Below are positions 19,336-27,716 of a stretch of 64,000 bases of DNA, piece by piece. The translations under genes were made by a program, and so were the position numbers. The DNA is taken from contig JBPYFJ010000038.1 in NCBI GenBank assembly GCA_051985675.1, positions 1 to 64,000 on the forward strand, given 5' to 3'. The notes beneath the pieces were generated by a model that did not search any database, had not been told where the DNA came from, and was given only the letters and a program-made list of their open reading frames with translations. The DNA comes from JAFAXD01 sp051985675. Its GTDB lineage: Bacteria > Pseudomonadota > Alphaproteobacteria > Rhizobiales > Xanthobacteraceae. The stretch's first letter is position 1. Each line of letters opens with the position of its first letter.

Positions 19336-19710
19336 TTAGGCGGAATGTTCTTTGGCCGGCGTGAGCGCGACCGACTCGCCGCAGCCGCAGGCCGAGGTCT
19401 GGTTCGGATTGTTGAACACGAAACCGGACGAGAGCTTGTCGACCTTGAAGTCCATCTCGGTGCCCAGCAGGAACAGCACCGCCTTCGGGTCGATCAGCAG
19501 GCGCACGCCTTTGTCGTCCACGACCTCGTCGGTCGGCCTGGCGCTATCGGCATATTCCATGGTGTAGGACATGCCGGCGCAGCCGCCGTTCTTCACGCCG
19601 ACGCGCACGCCGGCGATCGGTCCCTCGGCGCGGCCGAGGATGTCCTTGATGCGCGACGCCGCAGCGTCGGTCAGGCGCATGACTTGTGGCCGTGGACGCG
19701 CGTTCACCAT
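19336..19710 (-). CDS. sufA: Iron-sulfur cluster carrier, SufA/HesB type
   Basis: A 124-residue A-type carrier that receives new iron-sulfur clusters from the SUF scaffold and passes them to target proteins. The three conserved cysteines are in NGGCAGMSY and the C-terminal SACGCGES. The ATG at 19710 has GGGA eight bases upstream. It is the last gene of the leftward suf cluster, 128 bases after sufT. Assignment as SufA rather than IscA or ErpA rests on this location. Confidence 0.93.
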   Translation of the reverse strand: MVNARPRPQVMRLTDAAASRIKDILGRAEGPIAGVRVGVKNGGCAGMSYTMEYADSARPTDEVVDDKGVRLLIDPKAVLFLLGTEMDFKVDKLSSGFVFNNPNQTSACGCGESVALTPAKEHSA

Positions 19711-19838
19711 TTAAGTCCCTCGTTCCCAGGTCAACCCTGGCAGACGTCACCCATAAAGATAGCGACGATTCCCGCAAAATGAAGGCCGGGGTCGGCAGCC
19801 AACTTCAGCATTGCTCAAAACTGGGACCAGCTCCGGTC

Positions 19839-20237
19839 TCACCACATGTTCAGTACAACCCGCGCCTCGTCCGACATCCGGCTCGGATCCCAGGGCGGAT
19901 CCCACACGACCTCGACCTTGACCTCGCGCACGCCCGGCACGCTCGCCACCGCGCTTTCGACCATGGTGGGCAGTTCCTGCGCGGACGGGCAATTCGGCGT
20001 CGTCAGCGTCATGTCGACCTTCACGCCCCGGTCATCGTCGATGTCGATCTTGTAGATCAGCCCGAGCTCGTAGATGTCGGCCGGAATCTCCGGGTCGTAG
20101 ACGGTCTTGAGCGCCTGCACGATGTCGTCGGTCAGGCGTGTAAGGTCGTCCGCCCCCGGCGCCGGCGCGACGGGTGCAGCCTGATCGGTTTCGGCCGGGG
20201 CTGCCGCGGGCTTTTGTGCGGTGGTGTCGTCGATCAT
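19839..20237 (-). CDS. sufT: SUF system protein SufT (DUF59/MIP18 family)
   Basis: A 132-residue protein with an Ala/Pro-rich N-terminal 40 residues and a DUF59 domain from about residue 35. Its motifs DPEIPADIYELGLIY and TLTTPNCPSAQELP carry the conserved Asp, Glu and Cys of the family, which helps in iron-sulfur cluster maturation. The start codon overlaps the sufS stop by four bases (ATGA), which indicates translational coupling. Stand-alone SufT proteins in suf operons are thought to act as auxiliary maturation or carrier factors. Confidence 0.9.
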   Translation of the reverse strand: MIDDTTAQKPAAAPAETDQAAPVAPAPGADDLTRLTDDIVQALKTVYDPEIPADIYELGLIYKIDIDDDRGVKVDMTLTTPNCPSAQELPTMVESAVASVPGVREVKVEVVWDPPWDPSRMSDEARVVLNMW

Positions 20238-21484
20238 GCGAAAATGCTCTGCGCTTTGACCAGGGCCTGCGCAAGGCTGTCGACCTCCTCGCGCGTGTTG
20301 TAGAGGGCGAACGACGCCCGGCAGCTTGCCGTGAGCCCATAGCGGGCGAGCAGCGGCATGACGCAGTGGGTGCCGGCCCGCACCGCCACGCCGGCCCGAT
20401 CGATCACGGTCGCGACGTCGTGCGGATGCGCGCCCTTCATCTCGAACGACAGGATCGACCCCTTGTCCTTGGCGGTCCCGAGAATGCGCAACGAGTTGAT
20501 CTCGCGCAGCCGCTCGTGCGCGTAGTGGATCAGCTTTTGCTCGTGCGCGCGGATGCGCGCCTTGCCGATGGAATTGACGTAGTCGATGGCGGCGCCCAGC
20601 CCGATCGCCTGCACGATCGGCGGCGTGCCGGCCTCGAACTTGTGCGGCGGGTCGCCATAGGTGACGCGATCCTCGAACACCTCGCGGATCATCTCGCCGC
20701 CGCCCAGAAACGGCCGCATCGCCGCGAGGTGGGCGTGCTTGCCGTAGAGCACCCCGATTCCGGTCGGGCCGTAAAGCTTGTGGCCGGTGAACGCGTAGAA
20801 ATCGCAATCGAGACCGGCGACATCGACGTCGAGATGGACTGCGCCCTGCGCGCCGTCGATCAGCACCGGAATGCCGCGCGCATGCGCGAGCCGCGTCACC
20901 TCTTTCACCGGTACGACCGTGCCCAGCATGTTCGACATGTGGGTGATCGCCACCATCTTGGTGCGCGGAGTAAGCAGCTTCTCGAACTCGTCGAGCAGGA
21001 AATTGCCCTCCTCGTCCACCGGCGCCCATTTGATCACCGCGCCGTGCCGCTCGCGCAGGAAATTCCAGGGCACGATGTTGGAATGGTGCTCCATGATCGA
21101 GAGCACGATTTCGTCGCCCGCCTGCTTGATCCGCTCGCGCCCGAATGTATAGGCCACGAGATTGATGGCCTCGGTCACGTTGCGGGTGAAGATGATCTCT
21201 TCGGGCCGGGACGCGTTGACGAACGCGCGCACGGTCTCGCGCGCGCCCTCGTAGGCCTCGGTCGCCGCGTTGGCGAGATAGTGCAGGCCGCGGTGCACGT
21301 TGGCGTATTCGCCGGTGTAGGCCTGGTTGAGGCGATCGAGCACCGCCTTGGGCTTCTGCGCCGAAGCGGCGTTATCGAGATAGACCAGCGGCTTGCCGTA
21401 GACCTGCAGGCCGAGGATCGGGAAATCCTCGCGGATGCGGGCGACGTCATAAGCGCCGTTGCTGAGTGCGGCGTGTGCGCTCAT
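20234..21484 (-). CDS. sufS: Cysteine desulfurase, SufS type (class II)
   Basis: A 416-residue PLP enzyme that takes sulfur from cysteine for the SUF pathway. The PLP lysine sits in FTGHKLYGPTGIG and the catalytic cysteine in the class II context SCRASFALYNT near residue 385; RAGTHC precedes it. Its ATG overlaps the sufD stop by four bases, and its stop overlaps sufT by four, so sufD-sufS-sufT form a tightly coupled block. No sufE gene is seen in the window; the sulfur acceptor must be encoded elsewhere or be replaced by SufBCD directly. Confidence 0.95.
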   Translation of the reverse strand: MSAHAALSNGAYDVARIREDFPILGLQVYGKPLVYLDNAASAQKPKAVLDRLNQAYTGEYANVHRGLHYLANAATEAYEGARETVRAFVNASRPEEIIFTRNVTEAINLVAYTFGRERIKQAGDEIVLSIMEHHSNIVPWNFLRERHGAVIKWAPVDEEGNFLLDEFEKLLTPRTKMVAITHMSNMLGTVVPVKEVTRLAHARGIPVLIDGAQGAVHLDVDVAGLDCDFYAFTGHKLYGPTGIGVLYGKHAHLAAMRPFLGGGEMIREVFEDRVTYGDPPHKFEAGTPPIVQAIGLGAAIDYVNSIGKARIRAHEQKLIHYAHERLREINSLRILGTAKDKGSILSFEMKGAHPHDVATVIDRAGVAVRAGTHCVMPLLARYGLTASCRASFALYNTREEVDSLAQALVKAQSIFA

Positions 21485-22794
21485 GTTCCGCGTGCTCCCA
21501 ACCAGCGCACGGCCGCGAACATCAGGTCGGCTCGCACGCCCTCGTGCGCGAGGGTCTCGACCGCCTCGCCAACGAACGACTGGATCAGCAGCGCTTCCGC
21601 CTCCTTTTCAGGGATGCCGCGCGCCATCAGATAGAACTTCAGGTTCTCATCGAGGGTGCCGGCAGTCGCGCCATGGCCGCACTGCACGTCGTCGGCAAAG
21701 ATCTCGAGCTCGGGCTTGTTGTCGGCTTCGGCGCGCTCGGAGAGCAGCAGCGCTCGCGTCATCATGCGGGCGTCGGTCTTCTGGGCGTCGGGACGCACCA
21801 CGATCTTGCCCTGGAACACGCCGTGGCTCTCGTCGTCCAGCACCGACTTGTAGAGCTCGCGGCTCGTCGATCCGCCGATCGCGTGGTCGAGCACGAGGGT
21901 GGTGTCGGAATGCTGGCGATGACGCAGCAGGTTGACGCCGGAGAGCAACAGCTGCGCGTCCTTGCCCCGGCATGCGACGAACAGCTGATTGCGCACGACG
22001 GCTCCGCCGAGCGTAAACGTGAAATCGCGCAGTTCCGCGCGCTCGCCGATCTCGGCGCTCAAGGTTCCGACGTGCAGGGCCGTGTTACCCTCGCAGGTGA
22101 CCTTGACGTGGTCGACCTTGGCGCCGCGGCCGACCTCGAGGTCGAGCGCGGTGTTGATCTGGTAGTCAATACCGTCGGGTCCTTCGTGGCTTTCCACCAG
22201 CGTCAGTTGCGCGCCCGCGCCGACGCTCACCCGGGAGCGCGCAAACACGGCGGTTGCCTTGCCGGCACTGTGGACGAACACGAGCTGGATCGGGCGCGGC
22301 ACGATCGCGCCGGCGTTCACCCGAACGACCGCGCCGTCGGCCGCGAACGCGGTGTTGAGCGCTAGCGCCACGTCGTCGTTTGCGGGCTCGGTGAGCGCAT
22401 CAGCGCGCTCGGCGGTCTCGCGGGCGAACGACGTCACCGTGACGCCGTCGATCGCGGTATCGGAGAGTTCCGGCACAAGGCATCCGTCGACGATCACGAT
22501 GCGGTGGGCGCGCAGGCCCGCGAGGATCGATCCGGCCGATTTGGCCGCCGTCCTGGCACCGGCGTCGGGTGCTTCCGCAAGCGGCTTGCCCTCGCGCATG
22601 AGGGCGCGCAGGTCGGTGTACTTCCAATCCTCGACCCGCCGGTGCGGCAAGCCGGCGCGCTCGAACCGCCGGAACGCCGCCTCCCGCCGCGCCGCGACCT
22701 CGCGTCCGCCCGGCAGCGACGTCCGCCGCCGCGCGAAAGCGTCCGCCAGCGCGGTTTCGGCCGCCGTCTTGATCATCGTGACTTCGGCAGTCAT
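21481..22794 (-). CDS. sufD: SUF scaffold subunit SufD
   Basis: A 437-residue SufD, partner of SufB in the SufBC2D scaffold that builds iron-sulfur clusters. The N-terminal helical part (RRVEDWKYTDLRAL at about residues 52-65) and the C-terminal beta-helix with GKIVVRPDAQKTDARMMTRALLLSE and the conserved HGATAGTLDENLKFYLMARGI block are typical. The ATG at 22794 has GGAGG seven bases upstream, suggesting independent translation after the palindromic element that separates it from sufC. Confidence 0.94.
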   Translation of the reverse strand: MTAEVTMIKTAAETALADAFARRRTSLPGGREVAARREAAFRRFERAGLPHRRVEDWKYTDLRALMREGKPLAEAPDAGARTAAKSAGSILAGLRAHRIVIVDGCLVPELSDTAIDGVTVTSFARETAERADALTEPANDDVALALNTAFAADGAVVRVNAGAIVPRPIQLVFVHSAGKATAVFARSRVSVGAGAQLTLVESHEGPDGIDYQINTALDLEVGRGAKVDHVKVTCEGNTALHVGTLSAEIGERAELRDFTFTLGGAVVRNQLFVACRGKDAQLLLSGVNLLRHRQHSDTTLVLDHAIGGSTSRELYKSVLDDESHGVFQGKIVVRPDAQKTDARMMTRALLLSERAEADNKPELEIFADDVQCGHGATAGTLDENLKFYLMARGIPEKEAEALLIQSFVGEAVETLAHEGVRADLMFAAVRWLGARGT

Positions 22795-22820
22795 GCGATT
22801 GCCTCCGCCACATGCTCGGG

Positions 22821-22938
22821 CCTCATCCTGAGGAGCGCGCGCAGCGCGCGTCTCGAAGGATGGCCACAGGGAACAGTTCTCGCACTTGGCCGTCCTTCGA
22901 GACGCCGGCGCTGAAGCGCCGGCTCCTCAGGACGAGGT
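22821..22938. repeat. Paired palindromic repeat between sufC and sufD
   Basis: Two related arms face each other: 22821-22863 (CCTCATCCTGAGGAGC...TCTCGAAGGATGG) and 22890-22938 (CCGTCCTTCGAGAC...GCTCCTCAGGACGAGG). Each arm is itself a near-palindrome with a GC-rich hairpin tip, and together they form a long inverted repeat. This is the type of dispersed element found in large numbers in Bradyrhizobium and relatives. It sits in the middle of the suf transcript. Confidence 0.85.
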
Positions 22939-22966
22939 CCGAGAATTTTGCGCGCTTCCAGACTCA

Positions 22967-23716
22967 TCACGCCGCTTCGTCCTGGTAGCCGGTATAGCCC
23001 TTGGCCTCGAGCTCGAGCGCGAGCTCCTTGCCGCCGGTCTTTACGATGCGGCCGCGCGAGAGGACGTGGACGACGTCGGGCACGATGTAGTTGAGCAGCC
23101 GCTGGTAGTGGGTGATGACCACCATGGCGCGCCCCGGGGCGCGCAGGCGGTTGACGCCGTCCGCAACGATCTTGAGCGCGTCGATATCGAGGCCGGAGTC
23201 GGTTTCGTCGAGCACGCACAGCCGGGGCTCGAGCAGCGCCATCTGCAGAATCTCGTTGCGCTTCTTCTCGCCGCCGGAGAACCCGACATTGACGCCGCGC
23301 CGCAGCATGTCCTGGTTGATGTCGAGGTTGGCGGCCGCCTCGCGCACGCGCTTCATGAATTCGGGGGTCGAGAGCTCGGGCTCGCCGCGCTGCTTGCGCT
23401 GCGCGTTGAGGGCGGTGCGCAGGAACGTCATGGTGGCGACGCCGGGGATTTCCAGCGGGTACTGGAAGGCGAGGAAAACTCCGCGCGCCGCGCGTTCGTC
23501 CGGACCGAGGTCGAGGAGGTTCTCGCCCTCGAACAAGACTTCGCCGCCGGTGACCTCGTAGCCTGATTTACCCGCCAGCACGTGCGCGAGCGTGGACTTG
23601 CCGGAGCCGTTCGGGCCCATGATGGCGTGCACCTCGCCCGCATTCACCGTGAGGTCGAGGCCGTTGAGGATTTGACGGTCGTCAACCCTCACCTGCAGGT
23701 TCTTCACGTCAAGCAT
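22967..23716 (-). CDS. sufC: SUF ATPase SufC
   Basis: A 249-residue ABC-type ATPase that drives the SufBC2D scaffold. Walker A is GPNGSGKST, the signature is FSGGEKKRNEIL and Walker B runs into LCVLDETDSGLDID. The start is taken as the ATG at 23716 (MLDVKNLQ); a TTG at 23740 also lies in frame, and GAGGTGA sits between them, about 11 bases before the ATG. It follows sufB by 16 bases. The downstream gap to sufD carries the paired palindrome. Confidence 0.95.
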   Translation of the reverse strand: MLDVKNLQVRVDDRQILNGLDLTVNAGEVHAIMGPNGSGKSTLAHVLAGKSGYEVTGGEVLFEGENLLDLGPDERAARGVFLAFQYPLEIPGVATMTFLRTALNAQRKQRGEPELSTPEFMKRVREAAANLDINQDMLRRGVNVGFSGGEKKRNEILQMALLEPRLCVLDETDSGLDIDALKIVADGVNRLRAPGRAMVVITHYQRLLNYIVPDVVHVLSRGRIVKTGGKELALELEAKGYTGYQDEAA

Positions 23717-23732
23717 TGCCAATGTCGTCACC

Positions 23733-25217
23733 TCAACCAACGCTGCCTTCGAGTGAAATCGAGATCAGCTTCTGCGCCTCGACCGCGAACTCCATCGGCA
23801 ATTGCTGCAATACGTCCTTAACGAAACCGTTGACCACGAGCGCGGTCGCCTCCTCGGCCGAGAGCCCGCGCTGCATGCAGTAGAACAGCATCTCCTCGGA
23901 GATCTTCGAAGTGGTGGCCTCGTGCTCGAACACGGTCGAGGCGTTCTTGGCCTCGATGTAGGGCACGGTATGCGCGCCGCAGTGATGGCCGATCAGCAGG
24001 CTGTCGCAGTTCGTGAAGTTGCGCGCCCCGGTGGCGCGCCGGTGCGAGGAGACGAGCCCGCGATAGGTGTTGTTGGAGCGGCCGGCCGCGATGCCCTTCG
24101 AGATGATCCGGCTGGTGGTGTTCTTGCCCAGATGAAGCATCTTGGTGCCGGAATCGACCTGCTGGTGGCCGTTGGAGATCGCGATCGAGTAGAACTCGCC
24201 GCGCGAATTGTCGCCGCGCAGGATGCAGCTCGGGTACTTCCAGGTGATGGCGGAACCGGTCTCGACCTGCGTCCAGGAGATCTTGGAGCGCGCCCCGCGA
24301 CAGTCGCCGCGCTTGGTTACGAAATTGAAGATGCCGCCGCGCCCCTCGCTATCGCCCGGATACCAGTTCTGCACCGTCGAATATTTGATCTCGGCGTCCT
24401 CGAGCGCGATCAACTCGACCACCGCGGCATGCAGCTGGTTCTCGTCGCGCCGCGGCGCGGTGCAGCCTTCGAGGTAGCTCACATACGAGCCCTTGTCGGC
24501 GATGATCAGCGTGCGCTCGAATTGGCCGGTGTTCTTTTCGTTGATGCGGAAATAGGTCGACAGCTCCATCGGGCAGCGCACGCCGGGCGGCACGTAGACG
24601 AACGAGCCGTCGGAGAACACCGCCGAATTGAGCGTTGCAAAGAAGTTGTCCGACACCGGCACGACCGAGCCGAGATAGGTCTTCACCAGGTCGGGATGCT
24701 CGCGGATCGCCTCCGAGATCGGCATGAACACCACGCCGGCCTTCTTGAGCTCTTCCTTGAAGGTGGTTGCAACCGAGACCGAGTCGAACACGGCGTCGAC
24801 CGCGACGCGCGAGCGCTCGCCGTCGATGCGCTCGACGCCTGCGAGAATCTCCTGCTCGCGCAACGGAATGCCAAGCTTCTCATAGGTCTTGAGGATTTCG
24901 GGATCGACCTCGTCGAGCGACTTCGGCGCTTTGAACGCCTTGGGCGCGGCGTAGTAGTAGATGTCCTGATAGTCGATCGCCGGATAATCGACGCGCGCCC
25001 AGCGCGGCTCGTGCATGGTCAGCCAACGCCGGTAGGCGCCAAGCCGCCACTCCAGCATCCATTCCGGCTCGCCTTTCTTCTCCGAGATGAAACGGACCAC
25101 GTCTTCCGAGAGACCCTTGGGGGCCCGCTCGGTTTCGATCTCGGTTGCAAAGCCGTATTTATACTGGTCGACGTCGATGCCGCGGACGCGGTCGACGGTT
25201 TCCTGCACGGCAGGCAT
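23733..25217 (-). CDS. sufB: SUF scaffold subunit SufB
   Basis: A 494-residue SufB, the core scaffold protein on which SufC, SufD and SufS assemble iron-sulfur clusters. Recognisable blocks are KYGFATEIETERAPKGLSED near the start, GVVFMPISEAIREHPDLV, the FVYVPPGVRCPMELSTYFRI segment, GCTAPRRDENQLHAAVVELI with a conserved cysteine, and the C-terminal HEATTSKISEEMLFYCMQRG. The ATG at 25217 is preceded by GGAGGG. About 180 bases separate it from the upstream cysteine desulfurase gene, enough for a separate promoter. Confidence 0.96.
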   Translation of the reverse strand: MPAVQETVDRVRGIDVDQYKYGFATEIETERAPKGLSEDVVRFISEKKGEPEWMLEWRLGAYRRWLTMHEPRWARVDYPAIDYQDIYYYAAPKAFKAPKSLDEVDPEILKTYEKLGIPLREQEILAGVERIDGERSRVAVDAVFDSVSVATTFKEELKKAGVVFMPISEAIREHPDLVKTYLGSVVPVSDNFFATLNSAVFSDGSFVYVPPGVRCPMELSTYFRINEKNTGQFERTLIIADKGSYVSYLEGCTAPRRDENQLHAAVVELIALEDAEIKYSTVQNWYPGDSEGRGGIFNFVTKRGDCRGARSKISWTQVETGSAITWKYPSCILRGDNSRGEFYSIAISNGHQQVDSGTKMLHLGKNTTSRIISKGIAAGRSNNTYRGLVSSHRRATGARNFTNCDSLLIGHHCGAHTVPYIEAKNASTVFEHEATTSKISEEMLFYCMQRGLSAEEATALVVNGFVKDVLQQLPMEFAVEAQKLISISLEGSVG

Positions 25218-25397
25218 CTTGTTCCCTCCGCTGCGGTTTCAAGGACCGCGGGTTGGATCTATGGCGGTGTCCGGTAACCACCTCCTGGGACGCGTTTCCC
25301 TTGGAAAGCGCCCCGATTTCAAGCGTTTGAGCACACCAGCCAAATTTGGATGCGCTCGCGATAGCTCTCAGGGCCCCTCAGCAGCCGTCGGCGGGCG

Positions 25398-26570
25398 CTA
25401 CGCGGCAAGGCCCTGTCCCTTCCTAGATAGTCCCATAACACGCTTAGTCCAAGCGTTTAGAAAGATTTCAATCTCCTCCTCGGTCGTGCTCGGCCCGAGG
25501 CTGATACGCACGGCCCCCAATGCAAGCTCCGGCGCTACCCCCATGGCGGCCAGCACATGCGAGGGGGCAACCTTTCCGGACGAGCAGGCCGAACCGGAGG
25601 AGACCGACACCCCTGCGAGGTCGAGCGCAATCAACGCGGTTTCAGCCTTGATTCCTGGCATGGCGACAAGGGTCGTATTGGGCACCCGCGCAGCCGTCAC
25701 GCCGAAAATGACCGCCAACGGCGCGGCGTCCCGCAAGCGAGCCTCCAGCCGGTCACGCGCGCCCGCCATGCGGATCGCCTCGTCCGCAAGGGAAGCCAGG
25801 ACCGCCTGCGCGGCCGCGCCAAAGCCCGCGATCCCGATGACGTTTTCGGTGCCGGCACGGCTGCTGCGCTCCTGCCCGCCGCCCCGGATCAGGGGTTCCC
25901 CGATGTGCAGGGCCTCGTCGGCCAGCACCAGGGCGCCGACCCCCTTGGGGCCGCCGAACTTGTGCGCAGACAGTGTGAGAACATCTGCCCCCAGCGACTT
26001 GATATCGCAGGGAATCCGCCCCACCGCCTGGACCGCGTCGACGTGCAGCAGGCCGCCCGCGGCGTGGGTGAGCTCGGCCACTTGGGCGACCGGCTGGATC
26101 ACGCCGGTCTCGTTGTTGGCCAGCATGACCGAAACGAGCGGCGCGCTCCCGTTGAGCGCGGCGAGCCGTTCGGCGAGCCAGCCGAGATCGACGATGCCCT
26201 CGCGTGTGACCGGCACGTCCTCGCGCAGCTCACGCGGGAAGCGGCCGCCGCCGCGCACCGAGGGATGCTCGATGGCGGAGATCAGCGCAGGGCCGCGCCC
26301 GCGCGCCTCGCCCGCGGTGAGCGAGGGGCTCAGCGCCAGCGCGTTTGCTTCCGTGCCGCCGGACGTAAAGATCACGTTGCGGGCCTGCGCGCCGACGAGC
26401 GCGGCAACGTTTTCGCGCGCGCCTTCAACGAGCGCCCGCGCGGCGCGCCCATCGGCGTGGACCGATGACGGGTTGCCGACGAGATCGAGCGCGGCCTCAA
26501 TCGCGCGGCGCGCCTGCGGCCGCAGCGGCGCCGTCGCATTCCAGTCGAGATAGGCCCGAACTCCCATCAT
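25398..26570 (-). CDS. iscS: Cysteine desulfurase, IscS/NifS type (class I)
   Basis: A 390-residue PLP-dependent cysteine desulfurase. YLDWNATAPLRP opens the protein, the PLP lysine is in SAHKFGGPKG near residue 200 and the active cysteine is in the class I loop SGSACSSGK near 325. It heads the suf cluster, as in many rhizobia, so the cluster encodes two desulfurases of different class. The product could feed SufBCD or supply sulfur for tRNA thiolation. Two adjacent ATG codons (26570, 26567) can start it. A Rrf2/IscR regulator, often found just upstream in relatives, is absent here. Confidence 0.9.
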   Translation of the reverse strand: MMGVRAYLDWNATAPLRPQARRAIEAALDLVGNPSSVHADGRAARALVEGARENVAALVGAQARNVIFTSGGTEANALALSPSLTAGEARGRGPALISAIEHPSVRGGGRFPRELREDVPVTREGIVDLGWLAERLAALNGSAPLVSVMLANNETGVIQPVAQVAELTHAAGGLLHVDAVQAVGRIPCDIKSLGADVLTLSAHKFGGPKGVGALVLADEALHIGEPLIRGGGQERSSRAGTENVIGIAGFGAAAQAVLASLADEAIRMAGARDRLEARLRDAAPLAVIFGVTAARVPNTTLVAMPGIKAETALIALDLAGVSVSSGSACSSGKVAPSHVLAAMGVAPELALGAVRISLGPSTTEEEIEIFLNAWTKRVMGLSRKGQGLAA

Positions 26571-26856
26571 ACCGCCACTTAAACCTCAATCAGGCGCGCC
26601 GTTGAGATGCTTATTGGGTCAAAACACCGCAAGATTCCGTCCAAAACGGCGGCTTGAACCCTATCATGAATCTTGCTTTCGGCCCCGCCGATCATGATAG
26701 AAAGCAGTCCGCGCGCCGGGCGTCCCGTGCGCTTAATCTGCAGCCATCGGACCAGCAGAGCTCAGAATCGTCCAAGATCAGGTGTGCTCGGGCCTCCGCA
26801 GCCGTGTGTCGCAGCGGAGCGCACTCAGGCTGGCTTAGACTTCATCGAGGTTATGA
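26571..26856. promoter_or_regulatory. Divergent regulatory region of iscS-suf and the hydrolase gene
   Basis: This 286-base non-coding gap must hold the promoters for the leftward suf cluster and the rightward hydrolase. It contains a perfect 9-base inverted repeat, CTATCATGA (26661-26669) and TCATGATAG (26692-26700), with 22 bases between arms, about 90 bases upstream of the iscS start. The symmetry could be an operator for an iron- or redox-responsive regulator. I could not assign it to a named box, and no clear promoter hexamers stand out. Confidence 0.5.
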
Positions 26857-27543
26857 ATGCCCGAAATTATCTTCACCGGTTCGGCCGGACGGATTGAAGG
26901 CCGCTTTCATCCGGCGAAGACGAAAAACGCGCCGATCGCAATCGTGCTGCATCCGCATCCGCAGTTCGGCGGCACGATGAACCACCAGATCGTCTATCAG
27001 CTTTATTACGCGTTCGCGCACCGCAATTTCGCGGTGCTGCGCTTTAACTTTCGCGGCGTCGGCCGCAGCCAGGGCACGTTCGACCACGGCATGGGCGAGC
27101 TCTCCGACGCGGCCTCCGCGCTCGACTGGGCGCAGGCGATCAATCCGGAGACCCGCAGCTGCTGGATCGCTGGGTTCTCGTTCGGCGCCTGGATCGGCAT
27201 GCAGCTGTTGATGCGGCGGCCCGAGATCGAGGGCTTCATCTCGATTGCGCCGCCGGCGAACCTCTATGATTTCTCGTTCCTGGCGCCCTGCCCGTCCTCG
27301 GGCCTGATCATCCACGGCGACAAGGACGCGGTGGTGCCGCACAAGGACGTCACCGGGCTTGTCGAGAAACTCAAGACCCAGAAGGGTATTGTGATCGACC
27401 AGAGGGTCGTCACCGGCGCCAACCATTTCTTCGACGGCAAGATTGAGGTGCTGATGAACGAGGTCGGCACCTACCTCGACAAGCGGATCGCGGCCGGCGA
27501 AACGCGGCCGGAGCCGCGCGGCCGGCGCAGCGGCGCGGGCTGA
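26857..27543 (+). CDS. Alpha/beta hydrolase
   Basis: A 228-residue soluble alpha/beta hydrolase of the COG2945 type (small predicted hydrolases). The nucleophile is Ser108 in GFSFGA, the acid Asp157 or Asp155 (HGDKDAV), and the base His190 (GANHFF). The oxyanion region HPHPQFGGTMNH near residue 32 and FNFRGVGRSQG are characteristic. The last 20 residues are a basic tail. Substrate is unknown. It is divergent from the suf cluster, a placement repeatedly seen in rhizobia, but no iron-sulfur role is evident in the sequence. GAGG lies about eight bases before the ATG. Confidence 0.85.
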   Translation: MPEIIFTGSAGRIEGRFHPAKTKNAPIAIVLHPHPQFGGTMNHQIVYQLYYAFAHRNFAVLRFNFRGVGRSQGTFDHGMGELSDAASALDWAQAINPETRSCWIAGFSFGAWIGMQLLMRRPEIEGFISIAPPANLYDFSFLAPCPSSGLIIHGDKDAVVPHKDVTGLVEKLKTQKGIVIDQRVVTGANHFFDGKIEVLMNEVGTYLDKRIAAGETRPEPRGRRSGAG

Positions 27544-27607
27544 ACCGGCCTGGCGGAGCTTTCATTTCCAGCGGCTCGCGTCGCCATCGATGCCTCTCCC
27601 TCACAAT

Positions 27608-27710
27608 CGGGCATCCATGGTCAAATCAGCGATAAAATTCGCATCTATTCAACATGTTGTCATGGATGCCCGGAGTCGCCGAATTTGGGCATCCATGGGG
27701 CATCCATGAC
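27608..27710. repeat. Cluster of short GGGCATCCATG repeats
   Basis: The gap between the hydrolase and anmK genes carries four copies of an 11-base word: GGGCATCCATGG near 27609, its complement CATGGATGCCCG at 27661-27672, GGGCATCCATGG near 27687 and GGCATCCATG at 27699-27708. Direct and inverted copies together can form alternative hairpins. The word resembles the ends of dispersed intergenic repeats in related genomes. Confidence 0.65.
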
Positions 27711-27716
27711 CAGTGA

